NCBI GenBank assembly: GCA_030734395.1
Contig: JAUZTG010000023.1
Span: 372,001 to 436,000 of the forward strand
Length of the DNA: 64,000 nucleotides
Source of the DNA: Sarocladium kiliense
Lineage: Eukaryota > Ascomycota > Sordariomycetes > Hypocreales > Sarocladiaceae
Reading direction: 5' to 3'
Each line of letters begins with the position of its first letter. Position 1 is the first letter of the stretch. The notes under the pieces were generated by a model. It worked only from the letters and a program-made list of their open reading frames with translations. It did no database searches and was not told the origin of the DNA. The position numbers were made by a program, and so were the translations under genes. Positions 1 through 10,750 of this stretch are shown here, piece after piece.

Positions 1-1958
1 ATGAGAGTAACTTCTCTCTCTTCTGCGCACTCGGGGCTCTATGGGGTCACATGGCTTCTAAGAGAAAGCGCTGCAGCTGGTAAGTACTCGCGTGGTACAG
101 GTCAGACGGAGAGGCGAGAATGTGCGATTAGCTTGGGCCGAGCATATGATACGTCAATCAGGCGGATGCCACGCAGCGTAGCATAAGTCAGCCTTGGAGC
201 GCGCCCAGACCAAGAGTCAAAAGTCACTGCTTGAGGTACTTTTGAGGACCTTGCAGATGCTAGAGGGACAGACATTGGAACCAAAAACCTTAAGCCACAC
301 CAGGAATACGAAACTGAGCCGGAACCAGCAAATATTTCATTTCTCGCGCCTTGTTTCCTCGCGCCCTGGATTGGGCAAAAACTAATTCCACGCACTTGCT
401 TTGTACCTTCTATCCAGGACGATCGTACTACCAATCTGTAAAAGAAATCGCGTTTCCAACGCGCAGACTCCACCAGACTCCACCAATCCTCTTCCGATAG
501 CCCCTACTTATTGCCTTCTGTGCCGGTAGTGCTCTGCGATCGAACCGGTTCCTTAGGTTGTGATGCGACATCTGAATGAGATAAGGTTGTCAGCCATCGT
601 TCCAAGTGGAAGTCCACACGCGCTGAAGCAGCAAAGGGAAAGGTTGACATAGGCAGGGAACATACCAGTACTGGGGACTTGAGAAGACCTGGCGGGCCTA
701 AAAGGTTCTTTGACGGGTGCATTCGTAGTGTCAGACCCTCCAGGAGAGGATGTGCTCTTGCCGACAGGCATGTCTACGCCTCCTCCGCTGCTTCACGCTG
801 CTCTTTCCGAAGCGAAAGACACACTCTTGAAGTGATGCGGTGCTAGAATCTGTGTTCTTATTTCGTGTGACTGGTGGCTATTTGGCTCGATCTGCTTCCT
901 TGTCCCGTCTTTCGCCTACACGATCAGGTTTCCCAGGCCAGCCTTTCATACGCCAATATCTGTATCACTCTCAGTCTGTCCACGACTCCACGTCGAAACT
1001 CACCGATAGCAGAACGTAGATGATGAAGAATCCAAGTTCCCTCCTCTACGATGGGGACGCGTCGACGCGCTTTATACTTTCGTGGGTCTTGTCCCTCCAT
1101 CTGAAGTGGATCCTAGTGGGCCTATCACGACCGTTGCTATTGGCCCTCCTTACCATAGTCCTCACGCCCGCCTCTGGTCTGCCTCTGGTCCGCCTCTGGC
1201 TCCCGTCCTGGAAGCCTTTCTCCTTCATTGCACACTGGTCGCTTTCGCCAGATTTCTTCGGGCTTGGTGCCTGCGGATCCTACATAGAAAATGTGAGCTC
1301 ATGCCTCGCGGCGAAAGGGTGTGGCCGTTGCTCATGGAATGGACCTCTACAGACTGATTGGGATGACTCGTCCAGTCCCGCGCAGCCCAGCTGGCTACCC
1401 TGTAGCTGCATAGCTATAGCACTGGCTTTCCCGTAGTGTTGTAGATATGAGTATTAAAAAGAATAGGTTAGGAGACTTTATGCCGTCGTCGTATAACTCT
1501 ATAGATTGTCCTTGAGTCCTTGATAGTTTAATATTATCTAGGCTGAAGTACCGACTTTGTCGAATGGGTGCACTCGTTGAAACAACACTAAAGAAAGCTA
1601 AAAACCCTATCGTGTATCTTATTCCCAGATTACCGGGACCCCTAAATCATCTAAAAGGAGTGCTACAGTTAGGAATATTATCAGCCACAAGGAATTATCC
1701 AGTTGCAGATAGGAAAGCTCAGAAGGAGACGGAGCATCGGAGCATCGGCACCGTTATACCTCGCTATTATAGAGCGTTTTAAGCGCTAAAACCAACAATG
1801 TAGCAAAAGCGCACTTAGGATATAGAAACATTATTGAGGATATTATAAGGTGTTCATTGGACTCCAGCCTATAGGAAAAGGAATGCTTTTAATTACACTA
1901 ATAGACTCATGTATTGACGCTTTATATGAAGTGTCTCGAGTCGTAGACGAGAATCCAT
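1..1958. other. Gene-free left edge, AT-rich in its second half
   Basis: No reading frame here has a recognisable domain or a convincing exon structure. From about 1440 the composition turns AT-rich, with short direct duplications (gagcatcg twice near 1735) and a palindromic agcgttttaagcgct element near 1771. Related agcgctatta-type strings recur in the AT-rich stretches at about 5905 and 13765, so this is probably decayed repeat DNA. Confidence 0.5.
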
Positions 1959-2397
1959 TTACTCCTTAGCTTTATAAAACGGTTTCAGGCGATTGAAGAT
2001 TTCGAACTCTCGCGGCTTTGCCAACAAAGGCTCAACTAACTTGAAGTGCTCTTGCACATATTTTTCCTGCGCCCGCACCTGTAGCATTTAATTATTAGCT
2101 GTATATACCATCTAATAGGAAAGAATAGTTATACCGTCATAAACCATTCGACTGATGCGTTCCTTCAAGCTATTAGCACTGAGTATATCTTGTTCAAAAT
2201 TAGACTGACCAGTTTTCCACCAAACGGATATGACCCGCATCCTCTGTGGATTGATATGCCTCGACGAACAGGCATTTCGGGTCCGCCATAGTTCGTTCCA
2301 TGATTGGTGTAATCAACTTGAAGAATTCGTCGAGTCTGTCTGGCGAGATCCAAAAAGACACTTGGATGTTGAAGCCATCGCGAACGGAGAAAGACAT
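1959..2397 (-). CDS. Antibiotic biosynthesis monooxygenase (ABM) domain protein, 111 aa
   Basis: Small monooxygenase of the ABM/YgiN ferredoxin-like fold, a cofactor-independent family that usually acts as a dimer on quinol-type substrates. I assembled it from three exons: 2210-2397, 2135-2162 and 1959-2078. Exon 1 starts MSFSVRDGF and reads through IQVSFWISPDRLDEFF, MADPKCLFVEAYQ and LVENW, the typical ABM pattern of strand, helix, E/DPxCLxxE and ENW. Exon 2 gives SVEWFMT. Exon 3 ends AKPREFEIFNRLKPF, which matches the C-terminus of fungal ABM proteins. Intron 2 (2079-2134) has gt...acag ends. Intron 1 (2163-2209) needs a less usual aag acceptor, so the gene may be slightly damaged or that junction may differ. 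The surroundings are AT-rich and there is no gene partner nearby. The family call is good, the substrate unknown. Confidence 0.68.
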
Positions 2398-2995
2398 CTT
2401 TCCAAGCTAATAGACTTGTTATACCCCTGTCAAAGCCGATATGCTTTTTCATAGGAAAACCTTAGGATAAGGACTTCTCAGACAGACTAAAGGTTTACCA
2501 GGGAGCAGCACTACGTACTTTTATAGATGGAATTCAGGCTGGTTTAGCTCCTGAATCCTGAGCAGGCTGTTTTGTAAGCAGCTGCTCGGATGGAAGTTAG
2601 GCCGACTCTGAACCCTTGGCGGGCAGCTCGCATTTACTCCTGCTTGGCAAGGGAGCCTAGTAGATAACCAGTTGGCCTTGCGTTGAGTGAAGACCCAACG
2701 AGAGTAACTCCGAGTTCGAGACTGGAGACCCTGCCGCAGCCGGAAAGATAAGCACTTCTATTGTGCACTTCGTACATGCCAATCGGGCTTGGGCGCCCCT
2801 CTGCGACAACGGGCATCAGGTACTTGGACAGTCTGAGAAGAGTTGTCCAGTGAACGCGTATCAGGGACAGCTGTGTCGAAAGTCTTTTCTCGGTCCTGGT
2901 CTAGAGAATCATCGGTGCCATTAACCAGCAGGTGTCGGGGTAGATACAGGTGGAAGGACCCGTCTAGGACATCTACTACCCCAAGTTATACAGAA
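2398..2995. other. Intergenic, nothing recognised
   Basis: About 600 bp between the ABM gene and the 3' end of the Cys-module gene. No supported exon, RNA gene or repeat was seen. It must hold the promoter of the minus-strand ABM gene. Confidence 0.4.
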
Positions 2996-5503
2996 TCACT
3001 CCACCTCTCTCCATCTCTTCTCAAGCATCGAGATCTGGTGCCATACACTTCCACCCGTAACCTCCGCGGCAAGGTCTCTGCCCTTCCGATCATACTCAGC
3101 CCCTGTCAGAGATAGTCCATTCACGTGACCATAGCCAGCATACGCGTTACCCAGAGTGTACGTATGTCCCATGACCGCATCTTGCGAAGCACCCATGGAC
3201 TTATAAGACGAACCCATTGCACCATACATGGTAGCCTGCATCGCTTTGATCCGCTGCTGGGAGATCAACCGATCCACCTCTGGCATCGTGTGGATGTAGA
3301 CCATACGTCTCTGTCCAGCGAGATCAACCAGCTCTTGTGCGCTAAATCGGCCATCACAAGCATCCGTGTACATCTTTCGCATGCGTGGTGAGTACAGATC
3401 GCACAGCCGGGACTTATCAATGACTTCACCCTTGAGGTGGAAGAGTGACTCCAGTGCGGTGCCCTTCGCAAATGAATGATAACACTCTTCACATATACGC
3501 AGGCTCTGCCAGCCCCAGTATCGGCGGTTCGCTCGAGTAGCGGTGCTGTCTCTCGGACAACGAGGCACATTGGCGAAGGTCGCAGCATAGTTCCCTAGCC
3601 TTTCCCAAGTGTCCGTGAGAATTTCCTGCGACAGGAATGTCATGAACTCGGCGAAACGTATGTGAGCTGGGTTAAAACAGCACAAGATGGTGTCGTCTGC
3701 GGAAACGTCCTTGATGGGAATGAGATGCTTCGACCAACCGATTGGCCCGGCGATACCAGCACGACACGCTCCGCACACAGCGAATCCCGGCGGTTGATTA
3801 GGCAGCGTGTACCACGATGTTGATCCGGTAATGCCTTGCTTGGAACAAAACGGATGCTTGTCAACCTCTTCGATCCACTTCCAAAACAACTCCGGGTCCT
3901 TCTTCGCAACGGCTTGCTGGGCGGGTATCTTGATATACAGATGGCCCATCAAACAGCAGATAGTCGTGTCTCCATTGAGAGCCACCTGCTGGAAACTGTC
4001 GGCGCTTGTTGTGCCGTAGAAGTAGTCCGCAAAACAGGCGTAGCAGATCTGAAGGGCTTTGGGCTCACGCGTGGACTTCACCCATGCATGCGCGTTGCCT
4101 GAGATGGCCTTTTCTTGAGGGCAGGGAGGAATGGTGAACCGGCCTTTGGCCTCAGCCGCGAACTCTTCCCAGTTGTTTGCTTCTTTGTGAAGCTCGTACA
4201 TGCGCCCTATAAACGGCATGCTCGAGCTACAAACATGCGGCTGCTCCAGTGTCTCGAGATGGAAATGCGACGCAAATGGGCCTCCTTCTAAGTCGTCGCT
4301 CCAACAGGCCTGGCAGAATACTAAGCCAGGGACTTCCGGCGTCATCCACCATTCATGCTTCTCCAGTGAAGTCTGCTGCGGACACTCAGCGATTCGAGGG
4401 CGGGCTGTCATGTATCCCAGCATGTTGTCCATACTCCCGGCAGCAGCAGCTATCGGCCAGAGTCTGTTCTTGACATGGTCCGAGCCAAAAAAGCATTTCC
4501 GTGAGACTTTCTCAAAGTCGTCGAATCTCTGATGGGGGAACGAATCTTGCAGCGTACTGTCATAGATGTAGTCGACGAAGCACCGACTACAAACCAAAAA
4601 GTCCGGAGCGCTTTTGTGTACGAACCAGTCCACGTCCGCGTAGACCGGGGTAGTGATGCACTCCTTGATTGGTATGAGGACACCAGAAGAGGACTGTGGC
4701 ACAGTCTCGGGAGCTCCGGGCGCTGGCTCAATTGAGGCCCTAGGAGGGTGTGCCGCCTCATCCTCCACAGACGGTGCAACATACTTGGGCTTAGGCACAC
4801 TTGGTGTCGGAAGAGGTGATGTCGTTTCTTCCGGTTGACGAGGAGGTATACTTGGCCGTGGCGGGGGTTGCGGAGCTTCCTGGGCAACGAGTCGGCCCTG
4901 TATCTGCTGGGCGAGCTCGTTGTCGACACTACTTTTCTGTATCTGACCTGCTTCATATCCTGGAGGAACCGGCTTTCGTTGACTTGATGGCCGTTCCTCT
5001 CCATCTACCGGTCGTAGGAAACTTTCTCTGCTCCCTTCAGCCTCTGCAGCCCGAGCCTCCTGCTGTGGATATGCTGTCCTTTGATGACTCCCAAGATCAT
5101 GCTTCGCTGGTTCCCGGTTCTGGGCGTATAATGGTTGCGGATTCGGTAACGCTTTGGCAGACCCCGCCAAACTCTGCTCAATTCCATAAGTATAGCCATG
5201 ATGGACCGCATGAGTTGAATCTTGCTGTGACGCTTGGTGACTCAAGTTTGGTGGCGACGGTCGACGGGGAGGTAATGGCGGTGGAGGGTACGCAGCCTGC
5301 TGGGGGTTCTGAGGGTGTGTACTATTCGAACCATACTGCGAGCTCGTGTTAGAATAGCCATAACCAGGAGTCATGTACTGTGGATCAGGCTGTGCACTGT
5401 ATCCGCTTTGTTGCTGTTGTTGATTCCTAGTCCTCTGGTATTCCTCGTTCGCCTGCTGCACCAGGTCACCCGCCTTGGCGACGAAGCTAGAAAAGCGCCC
5501 CAT
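2996..5503 (-). CDS. Large fungal protein with Pro/Gln-rich N-terminus and five Cys-rich modules
   Basis: Uninterrupted frame of about 835 aa. I use the ATG at 5503 (MGRFSSFVAKAGDLVQQ) because the upstream in-frame Met adds an unlikely leader. The first 300 residues are low-complexity Q/P/S/Y-rich sequence with SH3-ligand-like PPPLPPRR and PPPRPSIPPR stretches. The rest holds five successive modules of about 90-130 aa. Each has a leading Cys, a CxxC pair (CSRC, CQAC, CYAC, CGAC, CEEC) and a trailing Cys before a short aromatic helix. The C-terminal 110 aa are Gly/Ser/Tyr-rich (YGAMGSSYKSMG). I see no signal peptide or transmembrane helix. The regular CxxC spacing suggests structural zinc ligands, which is inference. 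The N-terminal region looks like an adaptor for SH3 or cytoskeletal partners. I do not recognise a named family; function unknown. Confidence 0.8.
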   Translation of the reverse strand: MGRFSSFVAKAGDLVQQANEEYQRTRNQQQQQSGYSAQPDPQYMTPGYGYSNTSSQYGSNSTHPQNPQQAAYPPPPLPPRRPSPPNLSHQASQQDSTHAVHHGYTYGIEQSLAGSAKALPNPQPLYAQNREPAKHDLGSHQRTAYPQQEARAAEAEGSRESFLRPVDGEERPSSQRKPVPPGYEAGQIQKSSVDNELAQQIQGRLVAQEAPQPPPRPSIPPRQPEETTSPLPTPSVPKPKYVAPSVEDEAAHPPRASIEPAPGAPETVPQSSSGVLIPIKECITTPVYADVDWFVHKSAPDFLVCSRCFVDYIYDSTLQDSFPHQRFDDFEKVSRKCFFGSDHVKNRLWPIAAAAGSMDNMLGYMTARPRIAECPQQTSLEKHEWWMTPEVPGLVFCQACWSDDLEGGPFASHFHLETLEQPHVCSSSMPFIGRMYELHKEANNWEEFAAEAKGRFTIPPCPQEKAISGNAHAWVKSTREPKALQICYACFADYFYGTTSADSFQQVALNGDTTICCLMGHLYIKIPAQQAVAKKDPELFWKWIEEVDKHPFCSKQGITGSTSWYTLPNQPPGFAVCGACRAGIAGPIGWSKHLIPIKDVSADDTILCCFNPAHIRFAEFMTFLSQEILTDTWERLGNYAATFANVPRCPRDSTATRANRRYWGWQSLRICEECYHSFAKGTALESLFHLKGEVIDKSRLCDLYSPRMRKMYTDACDGRFSAQELVDLAGQRRMVYIHTMPEVDRLISQQRIKAMQATMYGAMGSSYKSMGASQDAVMGHTYTLGNAYAGYGHVNGLSLTGAEYDRKGRDLAAEVTGGSVWHQISMLEKRWREVE

Positions 5504-6788
5504 GATATTAACAAGACAGGAATGAGTCAGGGATCGGAGACATTTGTTTCGATGGCCAGGTCTGTATATAAACAGGTCCATGGAAGGGGCTTAGACTGCT
5601 CAATCCGCCCACAGGGACCGCTAACGTTCTCCGGTTCAGCCGCAGCCTCCACTCTGAAGCGCCCAATGTCCATATGACCGTTGCCTATCTACAGCAATGC
5701 ATTGGTCGATCACGGGAGATATCGTCCCATGCACCAAAGACGCCTTTCGCAATGTCGCTCAGCTCATGGCATCAACTCTACAACTTGAAGCAACAGCGCT
5801 CTCCAACTCGTGACGGAACCAGGATTAGATCACACATCTGTGAGAAGTGGTGAGTGCAGGTTAGGGCATTGCTCTGCTTAGGTAATTATCCAAGACCAGC
5901 AATTATAATAAGCGCTATTAAAGCAGGCCTATGATATTAGCTATATAAATAATAAGCAACGGCTAACTATATTAAATACTATCCCCTGGATTAAAAGGTT
6001 AGAGATGTTATGGTCTGGGCTTGAGCCCAGCCTGGCATCAAAGAGATAGGAGGACGGGCTTGTGACGAGACCCAGCCACAGTGTGGCTGAGGAGACATGG
6101 CGTAACCCCTTTCCCTCACATCTCTCTCTATGAATAGCTTCCTACTCCTTAAGAATATACATAACTCTTATTGGCACCTAATTGTCCGTGACACTAGGGA
6201 TAGCCCATTACATAAATAAATATCTTATTAAAGAAATATTCAGTATCCAGCTCTCTGCCGCCATAGCATAGCCGCCGAGAAGCCGCATTGCTATCTGTTT
6301 TTAGAAATAGCGAGAAAGAGTTGTTAAAGAGGTATTTCTTATATATTAATATTATGCTTTCCCTTAAACCAGATAACCCTTAATTAAAAGAGCTTACTTA
6401 TAAGTTTTATACTCTAGGAGATATTTTTGCTAGAGGCATTTAAGCTATTTATCTATTAAGGCCCCGCCTTAGTATATAGTGTGCGACTTAGAGTTAAAAG
6501 ATAAGATATACTTTTAGAGTTATGCTATAAAAGTCCATAGTATTATTTCTTAGAGGCTGCTTTTAAAAAGAGAAATAAATATAATATAAATATATCTAGC
6601 TATAATTGCATATGATATGATTACGTTAGACAAACCAACTATAACCTAGCCGAAACTGAAGACTTCACTAAGTGCTCGAACTGGGTCTAAAGATTATTTC
6701 GCCAGCATGAAGTTAAGGCTCTTACACATGGCTCTCATGATCCTCTGTAGTCGTAACACACAGTAAACAGTGGCCAACTTCACACACC
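5504..6788. repeat. AT-rich island with repeat remnants
   Basis: From about 5870 to 6650 the sequence is strongly AT-rich and has stops in all frames, the usual look of RIP-mutated transposon DNA. Inside it, 6007-6191 is less AT-rich, begins tgttatggtctgggcttga and ends attgtccgtgaca, so it could be a solo LTR (TG...CA ends). I find no clear target-site duplication and no coding remnant. 5504-5870 is the upstream region of the Cys-module gene. Confidence 0.45.
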
Positions 6789-7208
6789 ATGGCGAGAAGG
6801 AAGCGTAAACGGGCGGATGCCGTTACCCATGCTTTCCTAGAGGTATGCAGAGATTTCGAAGCTGGCCTTTTGCACTTTATTGCTGAGAGATCAGATCAAT
6901 AAGAGAACCAACGTTTGCCACAAAGTACCACAGGATAAATGGATTGGCCAAGACACGCTCTACTGGAGGCAGCTGTGGATGCTCGCATCAGCAATTTGGC
7001 ATTGGCTATATCTGAGTGAGCATCCTTTCCCTTTGAGGGGGCACTCGCTTACAACGGTTTCAGATCCTTCAACAATGCCAGCTTTGCAGATATGCACATT
7101 CAATCGGGCACTGTGAACTACTTGCGCATCAGTTTGTCCTGCTGCTCAGAGCCTGTATCGGAAAAGAGGTCATTGAATCTCAGTAGTCAAGCATTTGCCT
7201 ATCTTCTC
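6789..7208 (+). CDS. Possible small gene or gene relic, unresolved
   Basis: Coding-like pieces that I could not join with confidence. An ATG at 6789 opens a Lys/Arg-rich start (MARRKRKRADAVTHAFLE) followed by a gtatgc donor-like site. A segment near 6938-7017 reads as an amphipathic stretch (HALLEAAVDARISNLALAI) and ends at a gtgagc donor. After an acceptor at about 7071, two frames stay open, one giving CQLCRYAHSIGHCELLAHQ. No domain is recognised. It may be a real multi-exon gene, a degraded one, or chance. Confidence 0.2.
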
Positions 7209-7572
7209 TCAAGATAATGACTCCAACTGCCACACTTAACTGTGTTGTCAACCCTTAAGCTTAGTTGAGTATCGGACTTGAATCGTGCCCTCAGAGCGGT
7301 GTGGAAGGACGCGGAGCTCAAGTGGTACCATCTTGTTTCATCCTCCGAACAGTTTCGTGCTCTTCTGATGTCCATCTTCCGCCGGATGATCTTGCAACCG
7401 AGGCCGGAATCAGATTCCTCATCAAACCTCCGCCCTTCTTCGATTAGGACACAGATCTTTCGACATATAGCTCTCAGGAATCAGTGCCCCACTCAAACTG
7501 TGATTGCAATATCGTCTTGCCACGCTCCGTAACGCGGTTGTTCAGATGGCTCACGATAAACCAAGTCAGTCC
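7209..7572. other. Intergenic, nothing recognised
   Basis: Short region downstream of the repeat-rich secreted protein gene. No exon with domain support and no terminator-like structure was recognised. Confidence 0.35.
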
Positions 7573-9565
7573 CTATGAAGTAAAAACTACCTCAACTATT
7601 CCAGGACCGGCGGTGCGAAGATCCGTCTGGGCGCCTTCAGCGTCTGACCGTATGTAGCTTGAGCCACCTCCGCCGCCACTACAGATAACTTCCACCGCGC
7701 CTTGGGAGACCCAGGTCAGCGACGCCCCGCTGCCGCCACCATAGTAGCCGCCGCCGCCTCCTCCAGATCCTCCACCCCCCCCAGCAGTTTTCACCGTGGG
7801 GATACCATTTCCACCATTTTTGCCATTTCCAGGGTTACCGTTAGCTCCCACGTCGGCATAACCTGAGTATTGACCAGCAGCACCTGCAGCGTTTGCCGTA
7901 CCACCGCCGCCACCAAGGACACGATTGTAGTAACCAGTTGTACCGGTATTGGTCGGTTCTACTGTGTACCGACTTACTCCTTGTTGGCCATCAAGCCGCC
8001 CGCCATTGCCTCTGTTGCTGTCGCTGTTGACCCGGAGGGCGGCCGACCCTCCCTGAGTAATAACACAGCCGCCACCACCACCGCCGGCGACAATGGCAAG
8101 GCTGTTGTCAATATAAAGGGCCGATGCGCCACCGCCACCACGACCTCCATCGCTGGCTTTGCCACCATTGCCATACGCACTTAAACCAGGCCCACCGACT
8201 TGTCCAGCACCGCCCGCAATGGCTCTGATTGACTGCCCAGGTGTAACGGCGAAAGACCCAGAGATGTATGCACCACTGCCTCCTTGATATTCACCTCGAC
8301 CACCGCTGCCGCCCATGATGATGAATGACATGGTCCGGGCACAAGCGGGAACGGAAATGGTAGCCTCAGCGCCAGCCGCTTCTGTGGCTGATACGGTACT
8401 TGATGAAGAGACAACGCATGATGACGAGCTGGACGAGCTGGACGAGCTGGACGAGCTGGATGAGGCAGCTGGGATGGTTGTGGTGCTGGGAGGCGAGGTC
8501 GAAGGTGGCTCGACAACAGTCGCCGTGCACAGGGTGCAGCCCGACGACGGCAGAATTGTTGTGGGAGCGCAGCTATCCGTGCAGGTAGACGTGACGGTTG
8601 TTGATATAGCGCCGGGAGGCGAGGTTGAAGGTGGTTCGACGACGGTCGCCGTGCATAGTGTACAGCCCGATGGCGGCGGAATTGTCGTAGAAGCACAGCC
8701 ATCTGTGCAGATAGACGTCACAGTCGTTGATGTAGTGCCGGGAGGCAAGGTCGAAGGTGGTTCGACGACGGTCGCCGTGCACAGGGTGCAACCCTCCGAC
8801 GGCGGAATTGTAGTTGGTACGCACTCCTCTCCAGATACACAGGTGCTTGTAACTGTAGCTATAGCTGGAGGCGGTTCGGTAGTCGGCGGCGGCACAATGA
8901 CAGTCGCCGTGCATAGGGTGCAGCCCGGCGACGGGGGAATCGTAGTCGGTACGCACTCCTCTCCAGATACACAGGTGCTTGTAACTGTAGCTGTAGCTGT
9001 AGCTGGAGGCGGTTCGGTAGTCGGCGGCGGCACGATGATGGTCTCTGTACAAGTTCCAATACAGTCAGAGGCCGGTGGGATGGTCGTCGCGACGCAGTTA
9101 TTATCTGAGCAGATTGAAGTAACCGTCGTCGTGGTGCTTGGGGGTAGTGAGCTCGGAGGAGGTACAACAAGCGTGACGGTGCAGATACCGACGCAGCCAT
9201 CAGCAGGAGGGATGGTCGACGGAACGTTGATGTCAGAGGTTTCGGTCTTCGTCACATATGTGGCGGTGGTGGGAGGAACACTAGGAACGACGAGCGTACC
9301 AGAGCCAGGAAGGCCGGGAGACGGGAGAATGGTATAGGTCCTAATCAAAGTTCAGTAAGGGGCGAGTCCAAATGAGCAATTCTCATTTTCCAGAGCCATA
9401 CCGCGTGGCAGTCCAGGTGCTAGTTGAAATTCCGATGATGGATTCATACGGCTGCAGCTCTATCACACGCACGCCGTCCGGACAGTGTGCCATATCATCT
9501 GCGGCTATTACAGGGGTCAGAAGACCAGAGCCAACTCCAAGACAAAGAGTCAGGGAGGAGCGCAT
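7573..9565 (-). CDS. Secreted Cys/Thr/Pro-repeat protein with Gly-rich C-terminal domain
   Basis: Two exons, 9402-9565 and 7573-9340, separated by a 61-nt gtatgg...ttag intron (9341-9401, branch-like ctgaac). Together they encode about 643 aa. Exon 1 supplies a signal peptide (MRSSLTLCLGVGSGLLTPVIA). Residues from about 70 to 320 are six tandem units of about 42-46 aa, each with TVTSxC...C, then TTIPP, GCxLCTATV and PPSTxPP: four conserved Cys in a Thr/Pro-rich stalk that should be heavily O-glycosylated. A run of about 14 Ser, encoded by a 9-bp microsatellite (about 8425-8465), leads to a C-terminal half that is extremely Gly-rich (GGSGGRGEYQGGSGAYISG, later long GGGG runs) and resembles the eukaryotic Gly-rich domain found in some receptors and adhesins. 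There is no C-terminal hydrophobic tail, so it is secreted or wall-bound rather than GPI-anchored. It is probably a surface or adhesin-like protein. Confidence 0.8.
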
Positions 9566-10468
9566 TTTGAGAGAAAACCAGGTACTTGAAGGTGAAGAAC
9601 AGGGTAAGAAGAAGCCTAAAAGCCTATAGGATAAGTAGTCAACGGATTGTCAGATATCGATCCCAAGAGTGCTCTATATATGTCTTTTTCGACCTTGTTC
9701 GTCTGTCATCTACTCAGTCGTCCTTGGCTCACCTACTGGAAACGGCGCATATGACCCACTCGAAGGTCGGCCGCTTTGTCCAGGATACGAGCTTCACGGG
9801 CCAGAAGGTATTGTGATCTTTCTGTTTCTAGACGCTGATCTCCCATCCTGTTCTGAATGATACCCCCTTTGTGCTAACAGACTTACCATGTCCGGCAGGT
9901 TGCCGGCAAAGAGCTTGGATAGCCTACCATAGTGAGTAAGATCTTATACAACAGGAATGTAAAATACGAGGAATGTCAGCTGAGAACTCAGCTTTTAGGG
10001 AGATCGTGTGCTATTTCGTGTGCCATTGATGTCAGCATTATCCCGAATGCGGACGTCGTGAGCGTAGTTCGTGGCCTACACCGGGAAGCTCCTGAAGTTC
10101 TAGACACCAAGGCTTCCTGATCCGGGCGTCGTCGCCGTGGTTCATAAGTCAGGTAGACTTCTAACTCAAATGAACTCCGGATCTGTCAAGGCTCAATGCC
10201 AGGACTTTTGGTATTGGCCGGATCACAAGCTCTAGAAAGGATATCAGGTCATAGTAGGTGGCCAGGCCCTAGAGCTCCTTATACAACTACACAATATATA
10301 TGAGCCAGTTGCTCCAAATTCATCATCTCTAGGTCCACCAGCCTGAATCTTCTTCATTAAGCATTCATCTTTGGGCACAGATTCTTTTGTCCCTTCCAGC
10401 CCCCTAGATTCCTCAGCCGAAAGACTTTTCTGCCAGCTTAGCGCCGCCCCTCTGAACCACACACCAAA
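9566..10468. other. Divergent promoter region between two surface-protein genes
   Basis: About 900 bp separating the repeat-rich secreted protein (-) from the small GPI-type protein (+). No supported gene inside. The head-to-head layout of two cell-surface genes would allow shared control, but no obvious duplicated site was found. Confidence 0.4.
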
Positions 10469-10750
10469 ATGAAGCAACAACTCTTTCTTCTCACCAGCCT
10501 TATACTTTCAAGTGCTGTATCAGCTCAAGAGGGAAACTCTTCAGACTGCATCTCGACTACTCTACTGCCGACCATCACTCTTCGCGGACCTGACGGCGAT
10601 CTCCCCAATACTACCCCTACCTCCATCCCGGGTCTCCCCGGGAGCAGTGATCCCGAGACTGTACCTACTGCTGGCGCTCCAGGCTTGTCTGGGAGTGGGT
10701 CTGTCTTCGGATTAACCGGTCTTCTTTGCGTAGTGGCCGCAGTAATCTAA
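10469..10750 (+). CDS. Small GPI-anchored-type surface protein, 93 aa
   Basis: Single-exon gene. The ATG at 10469 sits in a good context (caccaaaATG). The N-terminus is a classic signal peptide (MKQQLFLLTSLILSSAVSAQ, cleavage after VSA). The mature part is about 55 aa, rich in Pro/Thr/Gly/Ser, with N-glycosylation sites (NSS, NTT). It ends with a hydrophobic tail (VFGLTGLLCVVAAVI) right at the C-terminus, preceded by small residues (GLSGSGS), which is the GPI-attachment pattern. It is short for a wall protein and has no catalytic motif, so a wall or effector-like role is possible. Its neighbour across the promoter is another surface protein. No homologous family is recognised. Confidence 0.7.
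   Translation: MKQQLFLLTSLILSSAVSAQEGNSSDCISTTLLPTITLRGPDGDLPNTTPTSIPGLPGSSDPETVPTAGAPGLSGSGSVFGLTGLLCVVAAVI

Noticed and set aside
1020..1436. 138-codon plus-strand frame near the left edge
   Set aside because: Overlaps another open frame, contains a tcctctgg-type short repeat that keeps frames open, and encodes no recognisable domain.
8425..8465. Tandem 9-bp repeat considered as a satellite or CRISPR-like array
   Set aside because: It is an in-frame microsatellite coding for poly-Ser within the secreted protein; no spacers are present.
8315..9337. Long plus-strand frame of 340 codons opposite the repeat-rich gene
   Set aside because: It is the antisense shadow of the Thr/Pro repeats; the minus strand has a signal peptide, a proper intron and a Gly-rich domain, the plus strand only low-complexity Val/Gly text.
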